A DNA stretch of 41,199 bases from an uncultured Clostridia bacterium (GTDB taxonomy: Bacteria; Bacillota; Clostridia; TANB77; CAG-508): the NCBI GenBank assembly GCA_944388935.1, contig CALXKK010000016.1, positions 1-41,199 on the forward strand, written 5' to 3'. The notes beneath the pieces are model-generated. The model searched no databases. It saw nothing but the letters and a program-made list of their open reading frames with translations, and was not told where the DNA came from. Of this stretch, positions 24,574 to 33,759 are shown piece by piece. A program made the translations under genes and the position numbers. The first letter of the stretch is position 1; each line of letters starts with the position of its first letter.

Positions 24574-24667
24574 AATAATCGTCTCCTTTTTAATTATTAT
24601 TTTATGTGTTGACACCTTTAATCTTAGGTAGCACATATGTAAAAGTCCTTTAACTTTTTACAACTAT

Positions 24668-24709
24668 ATTATATATCTATTTTTAGCAATGTCAAGGGTG
24701 GAGTGCTAA
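24668..24709 (-). promoter_or_regulatory. CIRCE operator and promoter of the Hsp20 gene
   Basis: TTAGCAATG-N9-GAGTGCTAA (24683-24709) matches the CIRCE consensus TTAGCACTC-N9-GAGTGCTAA except for two bases in one arm. On the minus strand TTGACA (24690-24695) and TATAAT (24668-24673), 16 bp apart, lie inside and just beyond it, so bound HrcA would block the promoter. Confidence 0.85.
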
Positions 24710-24754
24710 AATTCACAAAAGTTTCACATTTCTCTTGTAACTATTGATATAAGT

Positions 24755-25360
24755 CTATTTTTTAATCATTTTCATTCTTGTGAACTCTTCTCTATCTCTT
24801 TCGTCCAATGTTTCTTGTATCCTTTTTTCTTGTCTTTCATAATTTGGTACTATTATATCCTTTAAAGAATTGGAACGTTTTTGTACTTTTAATGTCGCAT
24901 CATCCAACCTTTTAATAGTAACTTCTATTTCTGCTAAATCTATTAGAATTTTCTTAAGTTTTTGAAATTCTACAATTGCTTCGTCTAAACTTATTGTTGT
25001 TCCTAATAATCCGAAAGTCAAATTTGGTTTTTCACTTTGTTCATAAGCAACTATTGGAATTTCTACTCCCATTACAGTTTTATATTTTATATCTAGTTTG
25101 TCATCAATATCTATATTATATGCAATATTACTTACTTTATTAATTCCAATATCAACATTTGCATTTTGTAGCATATAAAAAGCTTTCTGGTATTGCTCTT
25201 TAAATGCTTCTTCTATTTGCTTCTTTTTTGCAATATATTTTTCTTTTTCCTTCATTAAAATATATTTCTTTTTTTCTAATAATTCTTGTCCTTGCTTTGA
25301 TAATGCAATTGTCTTTTTTAAATTTATTAAATTACTTTTTGTAGGAAGAATATCACTCAT
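24755..25360 (-). CDS. ntpD: V-type ATPase subunit D (central stalk)
   Basis: A 201-residue, almost wholly helical protein with two long antiparallel helices (about 10-75 and 125-190), the coiled-coil shaft of subunit D, around a short central beta segment (IDIDDKLDIKYKTVMGVEIPIV). N-terminal DILPTKSNLINLKKTIALSKQG is the family signature. It links the A3B3 head to the c-ring and rotates. GGGAGG precedes the ATG. It is the last gene of the operon, 12 bp after subunit B; no clear terminator is seen downstream before the CIRCE region. Confidence 0.95.
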   Translation of the reverse strand: MSDILPTKSNLINLKKTIALSKQGQELLEKKKYILMKEKEKYIAKKKQIEEAFKEQYQKAFYMLQNANVDIGINKVSNIAYNIDIDDKLDIKYKTVMGVEIPIVAYEQSEKPNLTFGLLGTTISLDEAIVEFQKLKKILIDLAEIEVTIKRLDDATLKVQKRSNSLKDIIVPNYERQEKRIQETLDERDREEFTRMKMIKK

Positions 25361-25372
25361 ATAAGCCTCCCA

Positions 25373-26707
25373 TTATAATTTATTTAGTTCCTCTTTAGGC
25401 AAAATATTTAATATTTCTAAAGCTAAATCTAAAGTTTCATTTATATCTCTTCTTTCATCTGTTCCTTGCTTTAAAAATCTTTCCTCGAATTGGTCTGCAA
25501 ATTCTAAATATTTTCTGTCTAATTCATCCAAATCACTTTCGCCTAAAACCTTTGCCAATGCTCTTACATCTTGCGCTTTAGAATATGATGCAAATATTTG
25601 GTCAGATATTTTACCGTGGTCCTTTCTTGTATATTTTTCACCTATTCCATCTTTCATTAATCTTGATAATGAATTCAAAATATCAACTGGAGGTGTAATT
25701 CCTTTCTGGTACAAATCTCTTGATAGAACAATTTGACCTTCTGTTATATAGCCTGTTAAATCTGGAATTGGGTGTGAAATATCATCATTTGGCATTGTTA
25801 AAATTGGTATTTCTGTAATAGAACCTTCTTTTCCTCTTATCATTCCAGCTCTTTCATAAATAGATGCTAAATCACTATATAAATAACCTGGATATCCCTT
25901 TCTACTTGGTATCTCGCCTTTTAAAGTAGACACCTCTCTTAAACTTTCTGCATATGCAGTCATATCTGTTAAGATTACCAAAACATGATATCCTAAATCA
26001 AATGCTAAATATTCAGCGCAAGTTAGCGTTACTTTTGGAGTTAAAAGTCTTTCTATACTTGGATCATTAGAAAGATTTTGGAACATAACTACTTTTTGCA
26101 ATGTACCATTTTCTTTTAAACTGTTTTTAAAATATTCTGCAGTCTCGAATTCAGCACCCATTAATCCAAAACAGATTGCAAATTTTTCTTCGTTTCCTAT
26201 ATTAGAATCCTTAATTATCTTGTTTGCAAGCTCATTATGATTAATTCCACTACCAGAAAAGATTGGTAATTTTTGTCCTCTAATTAAAGTCATTAGTCCA
26301 TCTATACTAGATATTCCAGTTTCTATATAATTACGTGGATATTCCCTAGAAACCGGATTAATACTGCTTCCATTAATATCTCTTTCTATATTTGATTCTA
26401 TATTTCCTAGTCCATCTATTGGTCTACCTGTACCATCAAATACTCTTCCCAACATATCTACAGAAAGTTTTATGCTTAAAGGCTTTCCTTTTAAAATTGT
26501 TTTCGTACCTTCCAAATTTATTCCATTTGTACCTTCGTATACTTGTATAGCTGTAACATTTTCGTCCATAGAAATTACATTACCTATTCTAGTTTCACCA
26601 TTTTCTAGAATTAGTTCTACTTGTTCATCAAACGAAATATTCTTTGGTGTTTTTAAATAGACAATTGGACCGTTAATAGACTCTAATCCAATATATTGTA
26701 TATTCAC
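25373..26707 (-). CDS. ntpB: V-type ATPase subunit B (non-catalytic)
   Basis: A 444-residue protein from a GTG start (26707), 7 nt after AAAGGATG. The regulatory nucleotide-site subunit of the A3B3 hexamer. It lacks a Walker A, as expected: the corresponding loop reads [17 protein letters not shown]. It retains [52 protein letters not shown] and the C-terminal helical domain. Gap to subunit A is only 6 bp. Intact and of normal length. Confidence 0.97.
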   Translation of the reverse strand: MNIQYIGLESINGPIVYLKTPKNISFDEQVELILENGETRIGNVISMDENVTAIQVYEGTNGINLEGTKTILKGKPLSIKLSVDMLGRVFDGTGRPIDGLGNIESNIERDINGSSINPVSREYPRNYIETGISSIDGLMTLIRGQKLPIFSGSGINHNELANKIIKDSNIGNEEKFAICFGLMGAEFETAEYFKNSLKENGTLQKVVMFQNLSNDPSIERLLTPKVTLTCAEYLAFDLGYHVLVILTDMTAYAESLREVSTLKGEIPSRKGYPGYLYSDLASIYERAGMIRGKEGSITEIPILTMPNDDISHPIPDLTGYITEGQIVLSRDLYQKGITPPVDILNSLSRLMKDGIGEKYTRKDHGKISDQIFASYSKAQDVRALAKVLGESDLDELDRKYLEFADQFEERFLKQGTDERRDINETLDLALEILNILPKEELNKL

Positions 26708-26713
26708 TTATTT

Positions 26714-28495
26714 TCATCCTTTCTTAAAGAAGTTGCTATATTCTTCTTCTATTTTGTTTAATTCATTTATATATTTATCTTCTAGCTCATCTATTTTAGC
26801 CATTTCTATATTTGATACTTCGTTTTTTATTCTTGCATATTCTCCAAAAAAGCTTATTTGTTTTATTGTAGACATTGGAGTTCCTTTTTCTATTAATTCA
26901 TTTGCTAACTCATACACATCTATTACTAATTTCATCATCTTGTATTGTTTTAATAAAGGCACATATGTGTCTATTTCTGAGTTTGCATTTTGTTGTAAAA
27001 ATCCTTCTCTAATGCATTTACTAATTTCTAATATTAACTTTTTAGAATCAGACAATACATCTTGTCCTACAACTTTCGCTATTTCTTGAAGTTCATTTTC
27101 TTCATTTAGAAGTTTTATTATTTTTCCTCTATATTCCAAGAAATCTTCTTCTGTATTTTTTTCGTACCAGTCCTCCAGATTTGACATATATTCACTATAA
27201 CTTATCATCCAATTGATGGCCGGATAATGTCTAGAGTAAGCCAAATCTCTATCTAGTCCCCAAAACACGTGTACAAATCTTCTTGTATTTTGTGTAACCG
27301 GTTCAGAAAAATCTGAACCTTGAGGTGAAACTGCACCAATAATTGTTACTGAGCCTTCTGTTCCATTATTATTTAAAGTTCTTCCTGCTCTACCATAGAA
27401 TTCAGAAAGTCTTGATGGTAAATATGATGGGAATCCTTCTTCTGCAGGCATTTCTTCCAATCTTCCGGATATTTCTCTTAATGCCTCTGCCCATCTAGAT
27501 GTAGAATCTGCCATTATAGCTACTTGATATCCCATATCTCTATAATATTCTGCAATTGTTATACCTGTATAAATTGATGTTTCTCTTGCTGCAACTGGCA
27601 TATTTGATGTATTTGCAATTAATATAGTTCTTTCCATTAAAGGTCTGCCCGTTCTTGGGTCTGTAAGTTGTGGGAAATCCTCTAAAACTTCTGTCATTTC
27701 GTTTCCTCTTTCTCCACATCCAATATAAACAATTATGTCTGCGTCACACCATTTTGCTAATTGATGTTGTAACATCGTTTTTCCTGTTCCAAATCCTCCA
27801 GGAATTGTTGCTGTTCCACCCTTGCTAATTGGGAAAATTGAATCTATAACTCTTTGACCTGTTATTAGTGGAATATTGGCTTGTAGCCTTTCCTTATATG
27901 GTCTTTGTTTTCGTACAGCCCATTTTTGTACCATTGTAATGTCTTGTATTTTTCCATCATTTGTTTGAAGTTTTGCGATAATATCTTTTATAGAATAATC
28001 TCCTTCTTGTGCTATTTCTATAACTTTTCCCTCTTTAAAATTAGGATACATTATTTTATGTGTAATACTTTCTGTTTCTTTAACAGTTCCTAAAATAGAG
28101 TTATATATTACTGTATCTCCTACGTTTACAGTTGGAACAAAATGCCATTTTTTCTCTTCATTTAGACTACTTACTTGTATTCCTTTTTGTATAAAAGAAC
28201 CTGATCTTTCTTCTAATGATTTTAAAGGTCTTTGAATTCCATCAAACACACTCCCAATTAGTCCTGGACCTAAACTTAAAGATAATGGACCTGCTGTACT
28301 TATTACTTCTTCTCCTATATGCATACCAGATGTATCTTCATAAACTTGTATTGTTGCAGATTTTCCATCTAATTTTATTACTTCTCCCATTAGTTTATCT
28401 TCGCCTATGTAAACCATATCGTGCATTGCAAAATCTTCTTCACCTGTTGCAACTATTACAGGACCATTTATTTTAGTTACTCTCTTCTGTTCCAT
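26714..28495 (-). CDS. ntpA: V-type ATPase catalytic subunit A
   Basis: A 593-residue catalytic subunit. The N-terminal beta-barrel is followed by the A-specific bulge (about 110-190) and the nucleotide domain with Walker A GGFGTGKT (233-240), the catalytic-glutamate segment [30 protein letters not shown] and [18 protein letters not shown], then the C-terminal helical domain. It hydrolyses ATP to drive rotation or makes ATP in reverse. GGAG lies close before the ATG, and the start overlaps the end of subunit E by 23 bp. Full length. Confidence 0.98.
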   Translation of the reverse strand: MEQKRVTKINGPVIVATGEEDFAMHDMVYIGEDKLMGEVIKLDGKSATIQVYEDTSGMHIGEEVISTAGPLSLSLGPGLIGSVFDGIQRPLKSLEERSGSFIQKGIQVSSLNEEKKWHFVPTVNVGDTVIYNSILGTVKETESITHKIMYPNFKEGKVIEIAQEGDYSIKDIIAKLQTNDGKIQDITMVQKWAVRKQRPYKERLQANIPLITGQRVIDSIFPISKGGTATIPGGFGTGKTMLQHQLAKWCDADIIVYIGCGERGNEMTEVLEDFPQLTDPRTGRPLMERTILIANTSNMPVAARETSIYTGITIAEYYRDMGYQVAIMADSTSRWAEALREISGRLEEMPAEEGFPSYLPSRLSEFYGRAGRTLNNNGTEGSVTIIGAVSPQGSDFSEPVTQNTRRFVHVFWGLDRDLAYSRHYPAINWMISYSEYMSNLEDWYEKNTEEDFLEYRGKIIKLLNEENELQEIAKVVGQDVLSDSKKLILEISKCIREGFLQQNANSEIDTYVPLLKQYKMMKLVIDVYELANELIEKGTPMSTIKQISFFGEYARIKNEVSNIEMAKIDELEDKYINELNKIEEEYSNFFKKG

Positions 28496-29033
28496 ATATT
28501 TTCTCCTTTAAATTAGTTAAAATTGTATTGTCAACTAACATATTTTTGTTTTGTAGCTTAACACCACCTATATAACTATTATTTAAAGCTTTTACTTCTC
28601 CATAAGAAGCAAAATCGAATCTACTCATATCTTTTTCCAATACATAAATTGTTAGATTTTCTTTTTCGTCCAACATTTCCATAGCTTTTAAAAACATATT
28701 AGTAAGAGATTTACTGTATTCTTCTGTGTTTGTAAATTCTATTAATTTTTGCTTGCAAATTTCGAATAGCTCATTTTGTTCACTATTATATTCATCCAAA
28801 ACTTTTCTTTTATAAGAAATACTTAAATCCATACTTTTTTTGTTATATTCTTTTTCAAGTCTTGTTTCTTCTTTTCTTAATTTATTCTCTAATTTTTGTT
28901 TATAGTTGTCTACACTTTTATCTATTTTGTTTTTGGCTTTTTCGTCTAATTCCTTAGTTAAATTCTGTTTATCAGTATCAGACATCTCTAAACATACTTT
29001 TTCGAATTTTTTTAATTTTTCCTCTATGTTCAA
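28473..29033 (-). CDS. ntpE: V-type ATPase subunit E (peripheral stalk)
   Basis: From a TTG start at 29033, 9 nt after AAGGAG. 186 residues: a long charged N-terminal helix (about 1-100), which pairs with subunit G/H in the peripheral stalk, then a C-terminal globular domain ending in NNSYIGGVKLQNKNMLVDNTILTNL, the conserved tail that binds subunit B. It is placed after subunit F here rather than before subunit C as in the common order. Confidence 0.9.
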   Translation of the reverse strand: MNIEEKLKKFEKVCLEMSDTDKQNLTKELDEKAKNKIDKSVDNYKQKLENKLRKEETRLEKEYNKKSMDLSISYKRKVLDEYNSEQNELFEICKQKLIEFTNTEEYSKSLTNMFLKAMEMLDEKENLTIYVLEKDMSRFDFASYGEVKALNNSYIGGVKLQNKNMLVDNTILTNLKEKIYGTEESN

Positions 29034-29046
29034 GTCTCTACTCTCC

Positions 29047-29280
29047 TTAATCTATTTTTAGCAATAAAGGCAATTGTCTTTTTTCAATTTTTTTAAATTC
29101 TTCCGGCAATAAATCAAAAACTTCTTTATTTATTACCAAAATTCCAACATCAGAATTATCCATAATGTGACCTAATTTCTCTTCAAGTTCATCTTTATTG
29201 TGTATTAAATTTGTTTCCATTCCTGCTAATCTAAAACCTATTTGTTTTTCTTTTCTATTAAAAATTCCTACAATTTTCAA
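29047..29280 (-). CDS. ntpG: V-type ATPase subunit F (short form)
   Basis: A TTG start (29280), 8-9 nt after AAGGAAG, gives only 77 residues against about 100 in most relatives. The Rossmann-like core is present (MKIVGIFNRKEKQIGFRLAGMET, DVGILVINKEVFDLLP) but the protein ends at RQLPLLLKID, where others continue into the C-terminal helix that contacts subunits A and B in the rotor. No frameshift is apparent, since the stop is followed 13 bp later by subunit E. It binds subunit D in the central stalk. Confidence 0.88.
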   Translation of the reverse strand: MKIVGIFNRKEKQIGFRLAGMETNLIHNKDELEEKLGHIMDNSDVGILVINKEVFDLLPEEFKKIEKRQLPLLLKID

Positions 29281-29293
29281 TTAAAATCTTCCT

Positions 29294-29737
29294 TTATATT
29301 TTATTTAATATCATTATTGATATTATTAAACCATAAATCGCTATACCTTCAGCTAGTCCTGCAAATATTATAGTCTTTCCAAGTAATGATGGATTTTCGC
29401 TAATAGCTCCAATAGCACTAGATGCAACCATAGCAACTGCAATTCCAGCACCAATACAACCTAAACCAGTAGCTAATGCTGCTGCAAGCAATCCAACATC
29501 ATGATTTGATAATCCACTATCTGAAGTTGTTTCGGTAGTCCCTGAAGTTGTTGTATTCACTGTTTCTTCTGCATTTGTAGTAGTAACTGCTTCTGCTACA
29601 ACTGCTTCATTTACTTGATTTACAACTGTATTATTAGTAGCTGTGCTTTTACTTGCTACTGCATATACAGAGCTAGCACTAAAAGCTCCTATTATTATTG
29701 CTAAAACAATTATTATATTAAAAATTTTCTTTTTCAT
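29294..29737 (-). CDS. ntpK: V-type ATPase proteolipid subunit K (c-ring)
   Basis: 147 residues with three parts: an N-terminal signal-peptide-like segment (1-26, ending in VYA), a Thr/Val/Asn/Glu-rich stretch (27-78), and a two-helix proteolipid hairpin (about 82-112 and 119-145). The ion-binding carboxylate is Glu130 in LAEGIAIYG. Most V-type c subunits of Firmicutes have four helices; this is a two-helix form with a removable N-terminus. No Gln is present in the first helix near the site, so Na+ ligands as in E. hirae are not evident; ion choice is unresolved. Confidence 0.93.
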   Translation of the reverse strand: MKKKIFNIIIVLAIIIGAFSASSVYAVASKSTATNNTVVNQVNEAVVAEAVTTTNAEETVNTTTSGTTETTSDSGLSNHDVGLLAAALATGLGCIGAGIAVAMVASSAIGAISENPSLLGKTIIFAGLAEGIAIYGLIISIMILNKI

Positions 29738-29762
29738 ATCAAACTTTCCTTTCGTATTTTAA

Positions 29763-31640
29763 TTATTGTTGTTCTTCTATTGGAACATATTCTTTTCCAT
29801 CACCTGTATAGAATCTACTAAACAATTCATAATATTCCAATCTTAAAACTTGTATTGCTACAATTAAACCTTCTAATGCAATTACAATAATGTTTCCTAT
29901 TATTGCAACAATCAAACTTCCTGTAGTTCCAAACATATTTGCCAAAATATATACTGCCATACATAAACCAACATGATTTATTGCAAAAGCCGCAAGTCTT
30001 ACAAATGAAATTGTGTTACTTGCCATACTTATTAGCATTTCTATAATTTCAAATATTTTTTCTATTATAGAAACTTTTTGCTTGTCCTTATTTTTATTTA
30101 TAAGATTTTCTATATTATCTTTAAATAAAATTAATAGCAGTGTAACAACAATTAAGGCAACACTAATTGATAAACTAATAAGCATTTTTCCATTCAATAG
30201 GAAGCCAACTATTAAAGCTAAAATTACTATGTAGAAAATTAAACCTGCCAGTCCATTTTTATCTAATAAAACTTTTCCTACATCTTTATTTTTAATTCCA
30301 TTTTTTATGTTAAATATCATTGCAATAATTATAAGTAAAGCACCACTTGCAATTCCAACAACTAGCATATTTGTTATATTATCCATAGGGCTTGGTACTA
30401 ATCCTTTTATTATATCTTCATTTCCAAATACACTACCATATAGGAATCCAAATATCATTGCAGAAATTCCACCTGCTAATAGTACTGGTCCTAAACTGCT
30501 TTTTCTTTTCATTAAAATAGCTCCTATGATGCCAATTACTAGACCTTGTCCTACATCTCCAAACATAAATCCAAACATCAAAAATGCTGTAATTGCTACA
30601 AAAAATGTTGGATCCATTTCTGTATAATTAGGTGTTCCATACATTTTTACTATAGATTCAAATGGTTTTATTATCCTATTGTTTTTTAACTTTGTTGGTG
30701 GTGTGCTAATTACTTCATCATGACTTTTTATTACATATTCCACATTATCATTCTTTAATTTTGGAATTAATTCTTGTAAATTGTCCTTTGGTATCCATCC
30801 TACTATATAGAATGACCCCTTGTTGTCATGTGCCATATATTTCTTTACTTTATTTATTTTTTCTAACATTTCAAGTTGCAATAAATTGCTTAACATTTCT
30901 CGTCCATTTTTTTCTCTAATATCTGAAAGTTTTGCTTTTAATTCTTCATTTCTATTTTGTTTTTCAATTATTTGCTCTTGTACATTTCTTAAGATATCTG
31001 ATGGCTTTCCTGTTATTTCTTTTGGAAGCCATACTCTTTCAAACTTCATAACTTTGAAATAACTATCAACTTTTTCTGACAATTTATTCGGTGTAAAGTA
31101 TAACATCCAAACCTCTTTGTCTGTTTTTTCAAGCTCAATAATGACCACATCTAAATTAGAAAGTTCCTCATTTAATTGCTCATAATTTTCTAATGATATT
31201 TTTCCAAATCTAAACTTCATATACTTTAAATTGTATAGTTTGTCTAAATCTACAGAAACATTTTTTAAATGTTCTATTGGCACTATACTATCTTCTAGCT
31301 TTTTTATTTCATCTTCATTTTCTTCTATTTCGCTATAAATCGAATTAATTTCTTCTTCTTTATTATCTATGTTTTCTTTTATTTCTTCTAAGTTTTTCTT
31401 TAATTCCACTTGTTTCTTTACATATGGGACGTCCATTTTGGATAATAAATCTTTAGCCTTTTTTACATATTCCTTAATTGTAGAATCATAAGAAAAATAT
31501 GTTACTTTCCATCCTTTTTCTAAAACTTTTAAAGCGTTCTCTGGTTGGAATCCACTCCCCATTAAGTCGTTAGCAATAATGAAATCTAGGTCGTTTTCAT
31601 TACCAGTCATACTTAAAAATTTCATTCTTTCTATTGCCAA
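29763..31640 (-). CDS. ntpI: V-type ATPase subunit I (membrane stator a-type)
   Basis: The usual MAIERMKF start corresponds to a TTG at 31640, 6 nt after GAGGTG; a GTG at 31649 is part of the ribosome site itself. 625 residues: a long cytosolic N-terminal half with coiled coils (about 75-110 and 210-260), then seven to eight membrane helices including LVIGIIGAILMK, the NTISFVRLAAFAINHVGL segment bearing the half-channel Arg, and a C-terminal amphipathic tail. It anchors the stator and conducts ions against the c-ring. Family members are 600-660 residues. Confidence 0.95.
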   Translation of the reverse strand: MAIERMKFLSMTGNENDLDFIIANDLMGSGFQPENALKVLEKGWKVTYFSYDSTIKEYVKKAKDLLSKMDVPYVKKQVELKKNLEEIKENIDNKEEEINSIYSEIEENEDEIKKLEDSIVPIEHLKNVSVDLDKLYNLKYMKFRFGKISLENYEQLNEELSNLDVVIIELEKTDKEVWMLYFTPNKLSEKVDSYFKVMKFERVWLPKEITGKPSDILRNVQEQIIEKQNRNEELKAKLSDIREKNGREMLSNLLQLEMLEKINKVKKYMAHDNKGSFYIVGWIPKDNLQELIPKLKNDNVEYVIKSHDEVISTPPTKLKNNRIIKPFESIVKMYGTPNYTEMDPTFFVAITAFLMFGFMFGDVGQGLVIGIIGAILMKRKSSLGPVLLAGGISAMIFGFLYGSVFGNEDIIKGLVPSPMDNITNMLVVGIASGALLIIIAMIFNIKNGIKNKDVGKVLLDKNGLAGLIFYIVILALIVGFLLNGKMLISLSISVALIVVTLLLILFKDNIENLINKNKDKQKVSIIEKIFEIIEMLISMASNTISFVRLAAFAINHVGLCMAVYILANMFGTTGSLIVAIIGNIIVIALEGLIVAIQVLRLEYYELFSRFYTGDGKEYVPIEEQQ

Positions 31641-31661
31641 AATATTCACCTCTTTTGTTTA

Positions 31662-32621
31662 TTAAATTATAATTTTCTTTTCTATTGTTGGTCCTTTTAA
31701 TTTGTATCGTATACCTTCAATTATTGTTATAATATTTTCTTTTTCTATCTCTATCATTTCGAAATAACTAATAACAATATTTAAATTTAATATATCTTTT
31801 CTAAAGCTGCTTTTACTACGCTTATACAGAGCTCTCTTTAAATCTTTTTCTACATCAACTTTTATTATGTTTTTATATACAGTATTGTCTAATATTTGTT
31901 TTAAGTCTTCGATAGTTCTTACCTTTTCTACTTCTCTTATTGTGTTAATATCAATTTTATAAAAACTATTAATTAAAATATTTTCGTCTACAATTCCATA
32001 ATATTTCTGACATCTATATGTCCAAAATATATTTAATAAGTCTATTCTATATTTTAATGTTCTTTCTATATCATTATTTTTACCTTTTACCACTTTTAAA
32101 AGTTCCTCAAAATAATACTTATCCAACTTATTTTCTAGTTCAAAATTATTTTTACTATTTTCAAATATTTCTTTTATTTCTTGGTCAGGTATTTGATCTA
32201 TAAAATCTTCTCTGTTTCTTGCTTTTAGAAGTGGTTTCAAATCTGTAAATACTTCATCTACCCAAATAACATTCTCTATATTTTTTGATTCTTCTGTAAT
32301 TAAGTTTTCATAAATCTTTTTAATAGCATCTATTTTGTATTTTAAAATATATTTTTGCCAAATCTTTTTATTGTTTCCATTTAAATACTTATCTATCTTT
32401 CTCATATCATCTATTACTATCTTATCTAGTGCATTTTCTAGTTCCACTCTTTTGGCATCATTTGATAAATCTTCCAAATTTTTAATTTTTGATTTTAAAA
32501 TTATAATTGCATCTTTTATATATTCTTGTTTCATTAAATCTTCTAAATCTTCTTTTTTCAACTTTTTAGAATACATCGCTTTTAATTTGGCGTTTATACT
32601 AGGATTATTAAAAGTTTTCAT
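31662..32621 (-). CDS. ntpC: V-type ATPase subunit C (central stalk-ring adaptor)
   Basis: A 319-residue helical protein of the subunit C/d family (AKLKAMYSKKLKKEDLEDLM, an early YIKDAIIIL helix, several repeats of long amphipathic helices, and an IIEGIRYKLKGPTIEKKIII end). It sits on the c-ring and receives the D-F shaft. GATAGGTG precedes the ATG. It lies between the G/H gene and subunit I, whereas in Enterococcus hirae the order is I-K-E-C, so it has moved to the front of the operon. Confidence 0.9.
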   Translation of the reverse strand: MKTFNNPSINAKLKAMYSKKLKKEDLEDLMKQEYIKDAIIILKSKIKNLEDLSNDAKRVELENALDKIVIDDMRKIDKYLNGNNKKIWQKYILKYKIDAIKKIYENLITEESKNIENVIWVDEVFTDLKPLLKARNREDFIDQIPDQEIKEIFENSKNNFELENKLDKYYFEELLKVVKGKNNDIERTLKYRIDLLNIFWTYRCQKYYGIVDENILINSFYKIDINTIREVEKVRTIEDLKQILDNTVYKNIIKVDVEKDLKRALYKRSKSSFRKDILNLNIVISYFEMIEIEKENIITIIEGIRYKLKGPTIEKKIII

Positions 32622-32653
32622 TTTATCACCTATCTTTTTCTCATAAAAATAAG

Positions 32654-32971
32654 TTACTGTGCATTTATAATATTAGAAAGTATGTCATTTATCTTTTGAT
32701 TCTTACTTTCTTCGAATTTCCTTCTACTATTTTCTATGTCTGCATTAGTTTTAAATTTTAGTTTTTCTTCTACATTTTTAAGTTTTTCATCATATTCCTG
32801 CTGTAATTTTAAAACCTCTTCTTTATATTTTGCTTCCATAGCAGCCTCTTTTACAGATATTTCTTGTGATATATATTTTTCAACTTCATTATTCTTTTCT
32901 TCTATTAACTTCACATTATCTTTGGCTTCATCATCAATTTTTAGTATAGTTTGCAATGTTTCGTCATTCAT
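32654..32971 (-). CDS. V-type ATPase subunit G/H (peripheral stalk)
   Basis: A 105-residue protein from the ATG at 32971 (GGATGG about 7 nt upstream; the frame's earlier ATG lacks a site). Almost wholly coiled coil with runs of Glu and Lys (NNEVEKYISQEISVKEAAMEAKYKEEVLKL), matching the small subunit that pairs with subunit E in the stator stalk. First gene of the operon, 32 bp upstream of subunit C. Assignment rests on size, composition and position rather than on a sharp motif. Confidence 0.8.
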   Translation of the reverse strand: MNDETLQTILKIDDEAKDNVKLIEEKNNEVEKYISQEISVKEAAMEAKYKEEVLKLQQEYDEKLKNVEEKLKFKTNADIENSRRKFEESKNQKINDILSNIINAQ

Positions 32972-32999
32972 ACAATCACCATCCATATATAAGCATAAA

Positions 33000-33021
33000 G
33001 CAGTAGCAAAAATGCTACTGC
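33000..33021. terminator. Hairpin in the V-ATPase leader / end of HIT-SbcCD transcript
   Basis: A perfect 9-bp stem (33000-33008 with 33013-33021), 4-nt loop. It lies 30 bp before the first V-ATPase gene and 220 bp past the HIT stop. On the minus strand it is followed by TTTATGCTTATAT, a weak T-run, so it may be a terminator or a leader structure. Confidence 0.4.
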
Positions 33022-33128
33022 CAATTTATATTTATTAATATTATTTCCAAATGTTTACATTTTTTAAAACATCCGATTTTTAATTACCATTTAATTTTTC
33101 TTTTGTCAGCAACAAATTTTTCATATAT

Positions 33129-33158
33129 ATTTTATTTTTTTAATACCCTCTTTGTCAA
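33129..33158 (-). promoter_or_regulatory. Promoter of the V-ATPase operon
   Basis: On the minus strand TTGACA (33153-33158) and TAAAAT (33129-33134) with an 18-bp spacer. A transcript from here has a leader of about 150 nt containing the hairpin at 33000-33021. Confidence 0.55.
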
Positions 33159-33238
33159 TATAAAGTTGCAAAAAAATTGTGAATTTTCAATGTCTTTTTT
33201 TGTCATTTCTTGGCTATTTTTAGGGCTTTCTTACGTTG

Positions 33239-33745
33239 CTAACAATTTCCCATTTTCTGTCGTATTTTCTCAATTTTTTCCTTATCTATTACAAGTACAC
33301 CACGAGGTTTTACAAACACTTTACTTCCAATTAATGTATCTGTTTTTAATCTAGGAATTAATTGAAAGTGCAAATGATTTCTACCTCCATCACACATAGT
33401 GCAAACATAAACTTTTTCTGCATCAAGTGTTTCTTTTAATACTTGTGTTAGTTTAACTATTATTTCCATAACATGTGCTCCAACATCTTCTGGTAATTCC
33501 GAAATATCTTCATAATGATTTTTCATTAAAACGATAGTATGTCCTTCATTTCTAGGATATCCTTCTAACATACAATCTACAACATCATCTTCATATAATC
33601 TTCTTTCTGTTGCATCTTCATAAATTCCACCATATTGCATATTATAACAAGTTGGACATAAGTTTTGCTTTTGAATCTCTTTAACTTTTTTATGCTCTAG
33701 TTTTCTTTTTTCTTTATCTTGTTCAGTAGCTTCTCTAAATAGCAT
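33239..33745 (-). CDS. HIT-family nucleotide hydrolase/transferase
   Basis: 168 residues. The active-site motif HLHFQLIPR (His124, His126, Gln128) is the HXHXQ variant of the histidine-triad superfamily, as in the GalT and Ap4A-phosphorylase branch, rather than HXHXH. An N-terminal CPTC pair (30-33) may bind zinc. A strand MLEGYPRNEGHTIVLMKNHYED precedes a helix as in HIT proteins. It cleaves a nucleoside phosphate bond; the substrate is unresolved. It lies 14 bp downstream of sbcC, so the three genes form one transcript. Confidence 0.88.
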   Translation of the reverse strand: MLFREATEQDKEKRKLEHKKVKEIQKQNLCPTCYNMQYGGIYEDATERRLYEDDVVDCMLEGYPRNEGHTIVLMKNHYEDISELPEDVGAHVMEIIVKLTQVLKETLDAEKVYVCTMCDGGRNHLHFQLIPRLKTDTLIGSKVFVKPRGVLVIDKEKIEKIRQKMGNC

Positions 33746-33759
33746 AACAATACCTCCTT

